A stretch of 59,454 nt of DNA from Acidobacteriaceae bacterium (GCA_003161045.1 PMPH01000135.1:18073-77526), one strand, 5' to 3'; positions 27,767 to 37,331 are shown, numbered from the stretch's first letter. Translations and numbers: made by a program. Notes: generated by a model not told the origin, from the sequence alone.

Positions 27767-28336
27767 TCAGGCCAGATCGTCGGTCTCGGGTTGATCGCCA
27801 GCCTCGGGCTGATCGCCGGCGGCCGCGCCCATGGCGCGCAGCACACTGCTGGTGTGCTGGCCGCGGCGCATGGTCATTTTTCCGCTGCGGCAGACCTCCA
27901 GAATTCTGCCGTCGCTCTCGTTGAGAATCTGAATGAGCCCCTCGATCTTGCTTTCGACGCCGGTCATTTCGATGATCAGCGACTCGGAGGTCAAATCGAC
28001 GATGCGGGCGCGAAAAACCTCGACCAGCTCGAAGATCTGCGAACGGCTGTGAGGCGTGGCGGCCACCTTGATGAGCGCCAACTCCCGCGTGACCGAGGGC
28101 GCCTGAGCGATGTCGTCCACATCGACTACATTCTCCAGTTTAAACAGGCTGGCCCGGATGCGGTGGCCGGCCTCGGCCGAGGCCTCGCAGACCACGGTCA
28201 TGCGCGACAGGCCGGCGCGCTCGCTGCGGCCCACGGTGAGCGAGTGAATGTTGATGTTCAGGCGGCGGAAGAGCGAGGCCACGCGGGTGAGCACGCCCGG
28301 CAGGTCTTCCACGTACGCAATGAATGTGTGCAGCAT
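27767..28336 (-). CDS. ilvN: Acetolactate synthase small (regulatory) subunit
   Basis: A 189-residue regulatory subunit. The N-terminal ACT domain (FIAYVEDLPGVLTRVASLFRR, INIHSLTVG) binds valine and transmits feedback inhibition to the catalytic subunit encoded just upstream; a second conserved domain follows (ELALIKVAA, IIEMTGVESKIEGLI). The C-terminal tail contains a small duplication (AGDQPEAGDQPE) and ends next to a repeat element. Equivalent to IlvH/IlvN in other bacteria. Confidence 0.95.
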   Translation of the reverse strand: MLHTFIAYVEDLPGVLTRVASLFRRLNINIHSLTVGRSERAGLSRMTVVCEASAEAGHRIRASLFKLENVVDVDDIAQAPSVTRELALIKVAATPHSRSQIFELVEVFRARIVDLTSESLIIEMTGVESKIEGLIQILNESDGRILEVCRSGKMTMRRGQHTSSVLRAMGAAAGDQPEAGDQPETDDLA

Positions 28337-28340
28337 GGGG

Positions 28341-28457
28341 CTAGCCTCTAGCTTCTAGCTCCTAGCTGCTAGCTTTTGCTCCTGGCGCGTACGCGCTGCC
28401 AATACACTTGCGGCGGCAACGAACAAGCTGGAAGCTAGTAGCTAGAAGCTAGAAGCT
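28341..28457. repeat. Large inverted repeat of AGCTAG-rich sequence between ilvB and ilvN
   Basis: The left arm (28341-28375) is a run of CTAGCTTCTAGCTCCTAGCT-type units and the right arm (28425-28457) is its near complement, with a roughly 50-base loop. It fills most of the ilvB-ilvN gap, so the operon mRNA would carry a long hairpin here. Similar AGCT-rich pieces occur around 30240-30275 and 30376-30407. Confidence 0.65.
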
Positions 28458-28460
28458 GCT

Positions 28461-30224
28461 TTATTTGTCTTCCGGCGATTCGATCAGATTCTTTTCGGGC
28501 CGGCGGATCATCTCGTGCAATGCATTGCCGACGGGGATCATCGGATAAACCGAATCCTCCTTTTCGACCATGAAATTGAGCAGGAAAGCGCCCGGCGCGG
28601 AGCGCGCCTCGCCAACGGCCTCGGCGACCTCGGCGCGGCTGCGGACGGCGCGGCCCTCGATGCCGTGGGCCGCGGCCAGCTTGACGAAGTCGGGGCTGAT
28701 CAAGGGCGTGGACTGGTAGTTGCGCTCGTAGAAAAACTCCTGCCACTGGCGCACCATGCCCAGATAGCCGTTGTTGATGATGGCGATGTTGATCTTGATG
28801 CCTTCCTGGGCGATGGTGGACAGCTCCGGCGAGGTCATCTGGAAGCCGCCGTCGCCGGCGATGACCCAGACCTCTTTGTCCGGGCAGGCGGTTTTGGCCC
28901 CGATGGCCGCGGGCAGCGCAAAGCCCATCGTCCCCAGGCCGCCGGAGGTGATCAGCGTGCGCGGCTGTTCGTGGTGGTAGTACTGCGCCTCCCACATCTG
29001 GTGCTGGCCGACGTCGGTGACCACGATGGCGTTGCCGCCGGTGATGCGCCAGATGTCGTGGATGACGTGAGCGGCGTAAAGGTGGCCCAGGTCGGGCAGG
29101 TTCTTGATGTCGCGCACCGCCGAGGCTCCCTTGATGGCGTCGATCGACTTGAGCCAGGCCGAGCGGTCGTGGCTGGGAATGCGCGGCAGCAACAGCTCGA
29201 GGACCTCGCGCAGATCGCCGGCCAGTGGCACATCAACCTTGACGTTCTTGTTGATCTCGGCCGGGTCCACTTCGATGTGAATCTTCTTCGCCTTGGTGGC
29301 GAAGGTGGCGAGGGTGCCGGTGACGCGGTCATCGAACCTCATGCCGCAGGCAATCAGCAGATCGGCGTCCTGGATGGCGTGGTTGACCCAGGATTCGCCG
29401 TGCATGCCCATCATGCCCAGGCTGAGCGGGTGCGAGGCGGGAAGCGCGCCCAGGCCAAGCAGTGTAAGAGCGACGGGAATCTGCGCGCGCTCGGCCAGGG
29501 TGCGGATCTGCTCCATGGCGCCGGATTCGATGATGCCGTGGCCGGCCAGGATCACCGGCCGCTGGGCGTTGCGGATCAGCTCGGCGGCCTGCTCGAGGCT
29601 GGATTCCTCGATCTTCCGCATGGGGTGCGGACGAACCGGGCGCGGCTTGGCGGCTTCAAAATCGAAGACTGCCGTCGCCTGCTGCGCGTCCTTGGTGATA
29701 TCGACCAGCACCGGGCCGGGCCGGGCGGATTTGGCGATCTGGAAGGCGTAGCGGATGGCCGGCGCAATGTCTTCGGCGCGGCTAATAAGGAAATTGTGCT
29801 TGGTCACCGGCAGCGTAATGCCGGTAATGTCCACCTCCTGAAAGGCGTCGGAGCCGAGCACCTTGCTGGAGACGTTGCCGGTGATGCAGACGATGGGAAT
29901 TGAATCGAGCATGGCGGTGGCGATGCCGGTGACCAGGTTGGTGGCTCCGGGGCCGCTGGTGGCGATGCAGACGCCCACCTTGCCCGAGGCGCGCGCGTAG
30001 CCGTCGGCCATGTGTGCCGCGCCCTGCTCGTGGCGCACCAGGGTGTGGTAAATGGGAAACTTGCGCAGCGCGTCGTAAACCGGGAGAATCGCCCCGCCGG
30101 GGTAGCCGAAGACGTCGGTGACGCCCTCGCCCACCAGCGTGGCCCAGACGATCTCTGCGCCGGTCAGGCGGATGGGGGTGGTCTGAGGGGCTTGCGCAGC
30201 GCGATTTTTGGCTTTGGTTTCCAT
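28461..30224 (-). CDS. ilvB: Acetolactate synthase large (catalytic) subunit
   Basis: A 587-residue thiamine-diphosphate enzyme that condenses pyruvate with pyruvate or 2-ketobutyrate in isoleucine, valine and leucine synthesis. The N-terminal PYR domain has GYPGGAILPVYDAL with the catalytic Glu in VRHEQGAAHMADGYARASG; the central FAD-binding domain follows, and the ThDP motif is GDGGFQMTSPELSTIAQEGI...INNGYLG. The start has GGAGCTTTT just upstream. It is followed by ilvN, separated by a long inverted repeat. Confidence 0.97.
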   Translation of the reverse strand: METKAKNRAAQAPQTTPIRLTGAEIVWATLVGEGVTDVFGYPGGAILPVYDALRKFPIYHTLVRHEQGAAHMADGYARASGKVGVCIATSGPGATNLVTGIATAMLDSIPIVCITGNVSSKVLGSDAFQEVDITGITLPVTKHNFLISRAEDIAPAIRYAFQIAKSARPGPVLVDITKDAQQATAVFDFEAAKPRPVRPHPMRKIEESSLEQAAELIRNAQRPVILAGHGIIESGAMEQIRTLAERAQIPVALTLLGLGALPASHPLSLGMMGMHGESWVNHAIQDADLLIACGMRFDDRVTGTLATFATKAKKIHIEVDPAEINKNVKVDVPLAGDLREVLELLLPRIPSHDRSAWLKSIDAIKGASAVRDIKNLPDLGHLYAAHVIHDIWRITGGNAIVVTDVGQHQMWEAQYYHHEQPRTLITSGGLGTMGFALPAAIGAKTACPDKEVWVIAGDGGFQMTSPELSTIAQEGIKINIAIINNGYLGMVRQWQEFFYERNYQSTPLISPDFVKLAAAHGIEGRAVRSRAEVAEAVGEARSAPGAFLLNFMVEKEDSVYPMIPVGNALHEMIRRPEKNLIESPEDK

Positions 30225-30375
30225 AAAAGCTCCTTGTTAGCTGCTGGCTTCCAACTACTAGCTGCTAGCTTGTTTCCGGATGGTGCCAGTTTCGTTCATT
30301 TTTCTTGAAGAAGGCCGCCGAAATGCTATTTTCAACCGTGCGGCCCTTCTTTTTAGCCAAAAGCCGCCAGTTTCG

Positions 30376-30407
30376 AGCTTTTAGCTGGAAGCTGACAGCT
30401 AAAAGCT
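30376..30407. repeat. Hairpin between leuD and ilvB
   Basis: A perfect 12-base stem (AGCTTTTAGCTG / CAGCTAAAAGCT) with an 8-base loop, four bases after the leuD stop. No T-run follows on the minus strand, so it looks like a repeat-derived or mRNA-stabilising hairpin rather than a terminator. A second, weaker stem (GAAGGGCCGC / GCGGCCTTC) lies between it and ilvB. Confidence 0.5.
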
Positions 30408-30411
30408 GCCT

Positions 30412-31026
30412 TCAGCATTTTGCCTTCAGCCAGCCGTCCCGGTCGTGCTTTGCTTCAAATGCATCCAGCTCCGCGGCGTGGCGCAAGGTCAGGCCGATGT
30501 CGTCCAGGCCCTCGATCAGGCAGAACTTGCGGAAGGGGTCCACCTCGAAGCTGGCCTTGAAGCCCTGGCTGTCGGTGACGGTCTGCTCTGCGAGCGAGAC
30601 CGTCAGTTGATAGCCGGGGATGGTTTTGGCGTTTTCGAGCAGCTTGGCCACCTGCTCTTCACCGAGCCGGACCAGCACAATGCCGTTTTTGCCGGCGTTC
30701 GAGAAGAAAATGTCGGCGAAGGTGGGCGCGATGACCACGCGGAAGCCGAAGTCGGCCAGAGCCCAGGCGGCGTGCTCGCGGCTCGATCCGCAGGCGAAGT
30801 TCTTGCCCGCGATGAGAATCTGCGCCCCCTTGTAACGCGGGTCGTTGAGCACAAAATCGGGCACCGGGTCGCCCGACGGCGTCTGCCGCCAGTCGAAGAA
30901 GAGAAAGTCTCCGTAGCCGGTGCGCTCGATGCGCTTCAAAAACTGCTTGGGAATGATCTGGTCGGTGTCGACGTTGGTCCGGTCCAGAGGCGCGGCCAGC
31001 GAGGTCAGTGTGTGAAAGGCTTCCAT
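30412..31026 (-). CDS. leuD: 3-isopropylmalate dehydratase small subunit
   Basis: A 204-residue swivel-domain subunit that partners LeuC in isomerising 2- to 3-isopropylmalate. Conserved stretches are RTNVDTDQIIPKQFLK, the GKNFACGSSREHAAWAL active-site segment and DIFFSNAGKNGI. The ATG at 31026 shares one base with the leuC stop (TGATG), so the two subunits are translationally coupled. An open frame extends upstream but only overlaps leuC. Confidence 0.96.
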   Translation of the reverse strand: MEAFHTLTSLAAPLDRTNVDTDQIIPKQFLKRIERTGYGDFLFFDWRQTPSGDPVPDFVLNDPRYKGAQILIAGKNFACGSSREHAAWALADFGFRVVIAPTFADIFFSNAGKNGIVLVRLGEEQVAKLLENAKTIPGYQLTVSLAEQTVTDSQGFKASFEVDPFRKFCLIEGLDDIGLTLRHAAELDAFEAKHDRDGWLKAKC

Positions 31027-32483
31027 CAGGCTTTTACCTCCTGGGCTGTGGATTGGGTTGAAGGCTGGCGAAGGGTCCAGTTGCGAATGTCGACGAAGTG
31101 GCCGGCAATGGCGGCGGCGGCGGCCATCTCGGGCGAGACCAGATGAGTGCGTCCGCCGCGGCCCTGGCGACCTTCGAAGTTGCGATTGCTGGTCGAGGCG
31201 CAGCGCTCGCCCGGCTCCAGAACGTCGGGGTTCATGGCCAGGCACATCGAGCAGCCCGGTTCGCGCCACTCGAAGCCAGCCTCGCGGAAGATGCGGTCCA
31301 GGCCCTCTTTCTCGGCCTGCTTCTTGACGGCCTGCGAGCCGGGAACCACCATGGCGCTCACCCGGCTGGAAACCTTGTAGCCGGCGGCGATCCGCGCCGC
31401 GCCGCGCAGGTCCTCGATGCGGCCGTTGGTGCAGGAGCCGATGAAGACGCGGTCAATGGCAATCTCTTCGAGGGGCGTTCCGGCCTTCAGGCCCATGTAT
31501 TCGAGGGCGCGCGCGTAGCCCTTGCGCTCGATTTCGCTTGCGGCCGAGGCCGGATCGGGCACCTTGGCCGTAATCGGCGCGACCATGCCGGGGCTGGTTC
31601 CCCAACTGACGTAGGGCGCCAGCGTCGCGGCGTCGATCACCAGTTCGCGGTCGAACTTTGCGCCGGGATCGGTGGCCAGCTTGCTCCACTCGGCCACGGC
31701 CTTGTCCCAGGCCGCGCCTTGCGGGCTGTAGCGCAGTCCCTTCAGGTAGGCGAAGGTGGTCGCATCGGGTGCGATCATGCCCGCGCGGGCGCCGGCCTCG
31801 ATGCTCATGTTGCAGACCGTCATGCGGCCTTCCATTGAGAGGGAACGGATGGCCGAGCCGGCGTATTCAATGGCGCAGCCGGTGGCGCCGTCGGTGCCGA
31901 TCCTGCCGATGATGGCCAGGATGATGTCCTTGGCGGTGACGCCCGCGGGCAACTCGCCTTCGACGGCGATGCGGAAGGTTTTGGCCTTCGATTGGGGCAA
32001 GGTCTGCGTGGCCAGCACGTGTTCCACTTCGCTGGTGCCGATGCCAAAAGCTAAAGCTCCAAAGGCCCCGTGGGTCGCCGTGTGCGAGTCGCCGCAGACG
32101 ATCGTCATGCCCGGCTTGGTCAGCCCCAGCTCCGGCCCGATGATGTGCACGACGCCCTGGTCCGGCGAATCCACGTCGTAAAGCTCGACCCCGAAGTCGG
32201 CGCAGTTTTTGCGCAGCGCGGCCATCTGCCGGGCCGCGATCTGGTCGGTGATGTTGCGCCGGCCCTCGATCGTGGTGGGGATGTTGTGGTCCACGGTGGC
32301 GACCGAGCGGTCGGGGCGGCGCACCTTGCGGCCGGCCAGGCGTAGGCCCTCGAAGGCCTGCGGCGAGGTGACCTCGTGCAGCAGTTGCAGGTCGATGTAG
32401 AGCACGGTGGGTTCGCCCTTGGGCTCGACTACCACGTGCTGCTCCCAGACCTTCTCAAATAAAGTTTTCGGTGCTGAATCCAT
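31026..32483 (-). CDS. leuC: 3-isopropylmalate dehydratase large subunit
   Basis: A 485-residue aconitase-family protein. The three cysteines that hold the 4Fe-4S cluster are visible in [15 protein letters not shown] and [13 protein letters not shown]; the substrate-side motifs VDHNIPTT and [21 protein letters not shown] are intact. The ATG at 32483 has GGGGAG upstream and is preferred over the one four codons earlier. A family 1 palindrome lies just upstream, between leuB and leuC. Confidence 0.96.
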   Translation of the reverse strand: MDSAPKTLFEKVWEQHVVVEPKGEPTVLYIDLQLLHEVTSPQAFEGLRLAGRKVRRPDRSVATVDHNIPTTIEGRRNITDQIAARQMAALRKNCADFGVELYDVDSPDQGVVHIIGPELGLTKPGMTIVCGDSHTATHGAFGALAFGIGTSEVEHVLATQTLPQSKAKTFRIAVEGELPAGVTAKDIILAIIGRIGTDGATGCAIEYAGSAIRSLSMEGRMTVCNMSIEAGARAGMIAPDATTFAYLKGLRYSPQGAAWDKAVAEWSKLATDPGAKFDRELVIDAATLAPYVSWGTSPGMVAPITAKVPDPASAASEIERKGYARALEYMGLKAGTPLEEIAIDRVFIGSCTNGRIEDLRGAARIAAGYKVSSRVSAMVVPGSQAVKKQAEKEGLDRIFREAGFEWREPGCSMCLAMNPDVLEPGERCASTSNRNFEGRQGRGGRTHLVSPEMAAAAAIAGHFVDIRNWTLRQPSTQSTAQEVKA

Positions 32484-32520
32484 AGGACTCCCCATTCTCA
32501 GAAAGTACGGTGCTTCTTTA

Positions 32521-32570
32521 TTCCCACCCTAGCCGCAAAAACAAGAACGCGGCGAGGGTGGGGCACCCAA
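32521..32570. repeat. Family 1 palindromic repeat between leuB and leuC
   Basis: Arms CCCACCCTAGCCGC (32523-32536) and GCGGCGAGGGTGGG (32549-32562), then GCACCCA. This is the best match to the complement of the copy at 12.6 kb, including the AAAAACAAGAAC loop. Confidence 0.75.
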
Positions 32571-32618
32571 TTTTTGATCTGTGCAAAAACTAACTGACTA
32601 CTGTTCACTGACCACTGG

Positions 32619-33707
32619 TCACTTCGCCAATAGCTTTTTCACCGTTTCCCGCACCTTCGTGCCCATTTCGGTGGTCGAAAGCACGGTCAAGCCCTGCGGA
32701 TTGCCCCGCGCCAGGTCCGGCGTGCGGAAGCCCTCTTCGAGCACCTTGCGCACTGCCTTCTCGATGGCCGCGGCTTCGGTCTCCAGTCCGGCGGTGTAGC
32801 GCAGAAGCAATGCCGCGGACAGAATCGTTCCCAGTGGATTGGCCAGCCCCTTGCCGGCGATGTCGGGTGCGGAGCCGTGGATCGGCTCATACAAATTCAC
32901 CTTGCCGCCGAGGGTGGCCGAGGGCAGCATGCCCAGCGAGCCGGTAATCACAGAGGATTCGTCGGTCAGAATGTCGCCGAAGAGGTTTTCCGTCAGCACC
33001 ACGTCGAAGTCGCGCGGGCGGTTCATCAGGTGCATGGACATCGCATCGACGTACTGGTGTTCGAGGGTCACGTCGGGGAACTCGGCCGCGACTTCGATCA
33101 CCGCGGCGCGCCAAAGTTGCGAGACTTCGAGCACGTTGGCCTTGTCGACGCTGGTCAGCTTCCGGCGGCGCTTCTGGGCCAACTGGAAGGCCACGCGGGC
33201 CACGCGGACAACCTCGGCCTTGGTGTAGCGCATGGTGTTCCAGGCTTCGTTGGCGGCGCGGTCCCACTCGCGGGGCTGGCCAAAGTAAAGGCCGCCCAGC
33301 AGCTCGCGGACAAAAAGAATGTCGGCGCCGTCGATGATCTCCGGGCGCAGGGGGCTATTGACCGCGAGCTCCTTGAAGGCGAAGGCGGGACGCAGATTGG
33401 CGAATCCGCCCAGGATGGAACGGATTTTCAGCAGGCCGGCCTCGGGGCGCTTGTCGGCGGGCAGGGAATTGAATTCATTGCCGCCTACCGCGCCCAGAAA
33501 AACGGCGTCGGAGTTGAGCGCGGCTGCAATCGTTTCATCCGGCAGCGGGGTGCCGTCTTTGACAATGGCCACGCCGCCGATGCGTTTTTGATCGAACTCG
33601 AACGTGTGGCCAGCGAAGGTGGCAACTTCCTTGAGGACCGCAACGGCTTCGGAAGTAACTTCAGGGCCGATGCCATCACCGGCAATCACGAGAATCTTCA
33701 GTTTCAT
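32619..33707 (-). CDS. leuB: 3-isopropylmalate dehydrogenase
   Basis: A 362-residue NAD-dependent beta-hydroxyacid oxidative decarboxylase that makes the precursor of leucine. [17 protein letters not shown] opens the fold; the substrate-binding arginines lie in [13 protein letters not shown] and [15 protein letters not shown]; the metal-binding segment is [25 protein letters not shown] and the NAD site [20 protein letters not shown]. The ATG at 33707 is preferred because it begins the conserved strand; an earlier in-frame ATG would add 20 poorly conserved residues. Confidence 0.96.
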   Translation of the reverse strand: MKLKILVIAGDGIGPEVTSEAVAVLKEVATFAGHTFEFDQKRIGGVAIVKDGTPLPDETIAAALNSDAVFLGAVGGNEFNSLPADKRPEAGLLKIRSILGGFANLRPAFAFKELAVNSPLRPEIIDGADILFVRELLGGLYFGQPREWDRAANEAWNTMRYTKAEVVRVARVAFQLAQKRRRKLTSVDKANVLEVSQLWRAAVIEVAAEFPDVTLEHQYVDAMSMHLMNRPRDFDVVLTENLFGDILTDESSVITGSLGMLPSATLGGKVNLYEPIHGSAPDIAGKGLANPLGTILSAALLLRYTAGLETEAAAIEKAVRKVLEEGFRTPDLARGNPQGLTVLSTTEMGTKVRETVKKLLAK

Positions 33708-33782
33708 TTGTGTTCTCTTTGTCCTTTTAAAGTGTAGAGCATTTTCCGGTCTGACTGCCGTTTCCACCCGGCTGGCGCCAGT

Positions 33783-34979
33783 TCAATCGAGTTCGGAGAC
33801 CGGTTCGCAGCGCTTTTCGCGAATCTGTTCGGGCAGCAATCCGATCAGATCCTGGTCGTAGATGTTCTTTTTGCGGTCGGCGAGAGCGACAAAACGGTAG
33901 TAAATCTGCGTCAACTCCTCGCGGGTGACCGCAAAGCCCAACTGCTCCAGCCGGTGCCGCAGCGCCGCGTGGCCGGAGTGCTTTCCCAGCACCAGGTGCG
34001 ATTTGGGCGCGCCCACCAGCGCGGGGGTCATGATCTCGTAGCAGAGCGGGTTGGCCAGCATGCCGTGCTGGTGAATGCCGGCTTCATGCGCGAAGGCGTT
34101 GGCGCCCACGATGGCCTTGTTGGGCGAGGGGCGGAAGGTGATGATCTGGCCCAGCACTTCGCTGGTGGAGTAGAGCTGGTCCAGCTTGATCGCGGTGGTG
34201 ACGCCGTAGCGGTCGCCGCGGACATAAAGCGCGGCGGCAATCTCTTCCAGGGCCGCATTGCCGGCCCGCTCGCCAATGCCGTTGATGGTGCACTCCACCT
34301 GGCGGGCGCCGTTTTCAATGGCGGCCAGCGAGTTGGCCACGGCCAGCCCCAGGTCGTCGTGGCAGTGCGAGGAGAGGACGATGCCCTGTTCGTCGATGGC
34401 CGGGATGCGCTCGCGCACCTCGCGGAACATCTGCCCGTACTCCTCGGGGGTCGTATAGCCCACCGTGTCGGGCATATTAATTGTGGTCGCGCCGGCTTCG
34501 ACGGCCACGCGCACCATCTCGACCAGGTAGTCGCGGTCCGAGCGGGTGGCGTCCTCGGGCGAAAACTCGACGTCGTCGACCAGCGAGCGCGCCAGGCGCA
34601 CCGATTCGGCGGCCAGGTCCAGGGCCTGCTGGCGGCTGATCTTCAGCTTGTATTCGAGGTGCAGGTCGCTGGAGGCCAGAAAAACGTGAATGCGGGCGCG
34701 GTCGGCAAACTGCAGCGCGCGAGCGGCCATCTGGATGTCCTCGGTTTTTGCGCGGGCCAGCGAGGCGATGCGCGGCTTGCGGATAGCCTGGGTGATGGTG
34801 GCGATAGCGGCGAAGTCGCCCTCCGAGGCCATGGCAAAGCCGGCCTCGACGATGTCCACGCCTAAATCCTCCAGAGCGTGGGCCATGGTGAGCTTTTCCT
34901 GCGTGGTCATACTGCAGCCGGGCGATTGCTCGCCGTCGCGAAGGGTAGTGTCGAAGAAGGCTACGTGATCTGAGCTCAT
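33783..34979 (-). CDS. leuA: 2-isopropylmalate synthase lacking the C-terminal regulatory domain
   Basis: A 398-residue DRE-TIM metallolyase that condenses acetyl-CoA and 2-oxoisovalerate. [18 protein letters not shown], the metal ligands in [20 protein letters not shown] and [17 protein letters not shown] are typical of LeuA and the context (leuBCD, ilv) supports it over homocitrate or citramalate synthase. Usual LeuA has about 510-560 residues with a C-terminal allosteric domain that binds leucine; here the protein ends at [16 protein letters not shown], where that domain would begin. Feedback inhibition by leucine is therefore doubtful. A repeat-like GTAGAGCATTTTC lies 35 bases downstream. 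It is the first gene of the operon. Confidence 0.93.
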   Translation of the reverse strand: MSSDHVAFFDTTLRDGEQSPGCSMTTQEKLTMAHALEDLGVDIVEAGFAMASEGDFAAIATITQAIRKPRIASLARAKTEDIQMAARALQFADRARIHVFLASSDLHLEYKLKISRQQALDLAAESVRLARSLVDDVEFSPEDATRSDRDYLVEMVRVAVEAGATTINMPDTVGYTTPEEYGQMFREVRERIPAIDEQGIVLSSHCHDDLGLAVANSLAAIENGARQVECTINGIGERAGNAALEEIAAALYVRGDRYGVTTAIKLDQLYSTSEVLGQIITFRPSPNKAIVGANAFAHEAGIHQHGMLANPLCYEIMTPALVGAPKSHLVLGKHSGHAALRHRLEQLGFAVTREELTQIYYRFVALADRKKNIYDQDLIGLLPEQIREKRCEPVSELD

Positions 34980-35053
34980 GAACCTGCCTGTCAGGGGGAA
35001 ACCGTTGCAACTCTTTCAGTCTCTCGCATTCCGCTGTATAAGGCAAAGTTATT

Positions 35054-35076
35054 ATTCTTTGATTGGCGATTAGAAT
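35054..35076. promoter_or_regulatory. Candidate LysR-regulator binding site between leuA and lysR
   Basis: An inverted repeat ATTCT-N13-AGAAT in an AT-rich stretch about 80 bases upstream of leuA, in the divergent gap before a LysR-type gene. LysR regulators often bind such partial dyads near a divergent promoter. No experimental or comparative support is available from this sequence alone. Confidence 0.35.
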
Positions 35077-35089
35077 TGCTTATGATGAG

Positions 35090-35221
35090 GCAGGGGTCAG
35101 GGGTCAGGGATCAGTTTCCCATGCCCTAACGAAGGCATCAGCCTTCAATCAGAGGCGGCAGAACAGTGCGCTTGAGCGGCCGCCAATCCTGCGGATGCAT
35201 AATCTGATCCCTGACCCCTGC
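35090..35221. repeat. Inverted-repeat element in the leuA-lysR divergent gap
   Basis: The left arm GCAGGGGTCAG(GGGTCAG)GGATCAG at 35090-35114 is the complement of the right arm CTGATCCCTGACCCCTGC at 35204-35221; the left arm holds one extra 7-base unit. The enclosed 90 bases encode nothing. It looks like a small non-autonomous mobile repeat. Confidence 0.6.
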
Positions 35222-35236
35222 TTTTCGGAGGCTCTC

Positions 35237-36160
35237 ATGGAACTGAATCAACTGGAAACCTTTCTGGCCGTGGCCGAGGAGCACGGCTTCTCCAAAGCGG
35301 CCGCGCGGCTGCACCGCACCCAGCCGGCGATCAGCCAGGTGATCCGCAAGCTGGAGGCCTCGGTGGGCGAGAGGCTCTTTGACCGCGCCGCCCGCGACGG
35401 CTCGCTGACCGCTGCCGGGGTGCTGTTGCGCGATTACGCGCTGCGCCTTTTGGCCCTGCGCCGCGAGGCTGCGAGCGCCCTGGATGAGCTGAAGAGCCTG
35501 GAGCGCGGCCATCTGCAACTGGCGGCCAACGAGTACACCTGCATGTATCTGCTGCAGGCCATCGATCGCTACCGGAGGGATTTCCCCCACATCAGCGTGA
35601 CCGTGCACCGTATGCTGGCCTCGCGCATTCCCGAGGAGTTGAACCTGCGCACCTTCGAGCTGGGGGTCATCTCCTACCGCCCCGACCCGGCGCAGTTCCG
35701 CACCATTGCGGTCTACGCCGACAGCCTGGCCTTCATCGTCAACCCCCGCCATCCGCTGGCCGGGGCCAAGCGCGTCTCCATCAACGACCTGGGCGCGGAG
35801 CTGTTTGTCGCGCACAATGTGGCCTCGCCCCTGCGGCAGAAGGTGATCGAGGCCTTTCAGCGCTACCGCACGCCGCTGAATATGGGCATCGAGCTGCCCA
35901 CCATCGAGGCCATCAAGCGCTTTGTGGCCATGGGCAACGGGGTGGCGCTGGTTCCCCACCTGGCCGTGGCCAGGGAACTGGAGACCGGCGATCTGGTGCG
36001 CGTGCCGGTGGACGAACTGGAGATGAAGCGGGTGCTGCGGCTGGTCTTGCGACGCCAGGCCACGCTTTCCTACGCTGCCCGGGCCTTTCTCGGCACCGTG
36101 CGGACGCTGGCCCAGGAGCAGGGCCCGCCATTTCACTACCAGGTCGAGCGGGCGGACTGA
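35237..36160 (+). CDS. LysR-type transcriptional regulator
   Basis: A 307-residue regulator. The winged helix-turn-helix is at the N-terminus (MELNQLETFLAVAEEHGF, AAARLHRTQPAISQVIRKLE) and the periplasmic-binding-protein-like effector domain follows (LQLAANEYTCMYLLQAI to the end). The ATG at 35237 has CGGAGG five bases upstream; a longer frame would run through the inverted-repeat element. It is divergent from leuA, so control of the leu-ilv operon is the natural guess, with an effector such as a pathway intermediate. It could also act on distant genes. Confidence 0.93.
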   Translation: MELNQLETFLAVAEEHGFSKAAARLHRTQPAISQVIRKLEASVGERLFDRAARDGSLTAAGVLLRDYALRLLALRREAASALDELKSLERGHLQLAANEYTCMYLLQAIDRYRRDFPHISVTVHRMLASRIPEELNLRTFELGVISYRPDPAQFRTIAVYADSLAFIVNPRHPLAGAKRVSINDLGAELFVAHNVASPLRQKVIEAFQRYRTPLNMGIELPTIEAIKRFVAMGNGVALVPHLAVARELETGDLVRVPVDELEMKRVLRLVLRRQATLSYAARAFLGTVRTLAQEQGPPFHYQVERAD

Positions 36161-36502
36161 GTATTCTCAAAAATCTGTCATTCTGAGCGAAGTTGGGCGC
36201 GTTTTTTGTGCCGATAGCATTTTCGGAATGCTGTAGACCGAAACCTCGCACTCAAAAGACTGCGTTCATTCCGAAAATGTTCGAATGCATCCGAAGAATC
36301 CGCGCTTCCGGCATTTTGCCCGCGGGAGAGCGCCCTTACTTTGCCTCAAAGGCTCTCAAATTATTTTGGGGGCAGGGTTTCCGCCATGGACCGCTCCGGC
36401 CAGTTACAATGCTGAGAGCGGGGCCCGGCTCGAACCGGAGCACCGGAATCGACAAGCTCGTTGCCAGCCGGACGGTTGAGCAGTCGCGAGGTTCAGAACC
36501 GA
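36161..36502. other. Intergenic region with short dispersed repeats
   Basis: No gene is supported. It starts with TGTCATTCTGAGCGAAG, complementary to a piece near 26.46 kb. Positions 36218-36230 (CATTTTCGGAATG) and 36267-36279 form a perfect 13-base inverted repeat with a 36-base loop; its outer sequence resembles the ends of the family 2 repeats. Confidence 0.5.
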
Positions 36503-37117
36503 ATGAAGAAGATCGCCATCATTGCATTTTTGCTGACCGTATGCGTGACAGCAGGCCGCGCCCAGGAAAGCCGCCAGGACGTCAGCGTGAGCGGATCGGC
36601 GCTTGTGGAGCCGTTCGTCGGCTCGTCAACAGACGTTTATGTCCACTCGAACACCGCTTATGGCCTACTGGCCAGCTACCGGTTCATGCTCACGCCCTCC
36701 AGCGCCATCGAGGGGAACTACGGCATCACCGATCATAACCTCATCGGCTACACCAACCCCCACGGCCATTACACAGTGAATACGCGCAACATGGAGTTCT
36801 CCGCCGCCTACGTCCGCAGCTTCAACTTCCGCAAGTACAATCCCTTTGTCGAGGCGGGCCCGGGCGTATTCATCTTCGATCCCATCCGCAACATGACCAC
36901 CACCACGCTGGACGCCAAGCAGCAGCTTGAGGTTGGCGCCATCTTCGGCGCCGGCATCGCCTACGAGATCAGCCCCAGCTTCGACATTCGCGCCGAGTAC
37001 CGCGGCATCATCACCAAGGTGCCGACCTTCGGCGAGACGGGGGCGCCCGCGAACTTCACGACCAACAAGTGGTACCAGATTTACAACCCGGTGCTCGGCG
37101 TGGCCTACCACTTCTAG
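36503..37117 (+). CDS. Outer-membrane beta-barrel protein
   Basis: A 204-residue protein with a clear signal peptide (MKKIAIIAFLLTVCVTAGRA, cleavage before QES) and alternating aromatic beta strands, ending in the ...NPVLGVAYHF pattern with terminal Phe typical of outer-membrane barrels. Likely an 8-stranded OmpA/OmpW-like barrel. The ATG at 36503 begins the signal peptide. A hairpin terminator follows the gene. Function is unknown; it may be structural. Confidence 0.75.
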   Translation: MKKIAIIAFLLTVCVTAGRAQESRQDVSVSGSALVEPFVGSSTDVYVHSNTAYGLLASYRFMLTPSSAIEGNYGITDHNLIGYTNPHGHYTVNTRNMEFSAAYVRSFNFRKYNPFVEAGPGVFIFDPIRNMTTTTLDAKQQLEVGAIFGAGIAYEISPSFDIRAEYRGIITKVPTFGETGAPANFTTNKWYQIYNPVLGVAYHF

Positions 37118-37143
37118 GGTTGCTGCGGGAAAGCATTTCAGTA

Positions 37144-37177
37144 AAAAAGGGGACGGGCTTGAGCCTGTCCCTTTTTG
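37144..37177 (+). terminator. Rho-independent terminator after the beta-barrel gene
   Basis: GGGGACGGGCT and AGCCTGTCCC form a stem flanked by A-run and T-run, so it can act on both strands. It lies about 27 bases past the beta-barrel stop. Confidence 0.85.
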
Positions 37178-37331
37178 TTGCTTCAAAGCCCTGCCGAAGG
37201 CTCTGCAATGGGTCAAGAAAGCCGGTTTCAACCAGCAATGCCAGGAACATAGGAGGCCGGCGCGGGCCTGTGCGGCAGTGCGCTGCCCGGTGGAGCGCTG
37301 GCCTCTGAAGATAAGAAGTCCCCGTGGCAGC

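Noticed and set aside
28515-29903. Long plus-strand open frame (462 codons) opposite ilvB
   Set aside because: Antisense shadow; ilvB is complete and conserved on the minus strand.
30225-30411. T-box or leader-peptide attenuator in front of ilvB
   Set aside because: I found no T-box core sequence and no short frame rich in Leu/Ile/Val codons; the hairpins look repeat-derived.
33783-34979. Homocitrate or citramalate synthase instead of LeuA
   Set aside because: It heads a leuBCD-ilv operon and no other leuA is visible; the short length is explained by loss of the regulatory domain.
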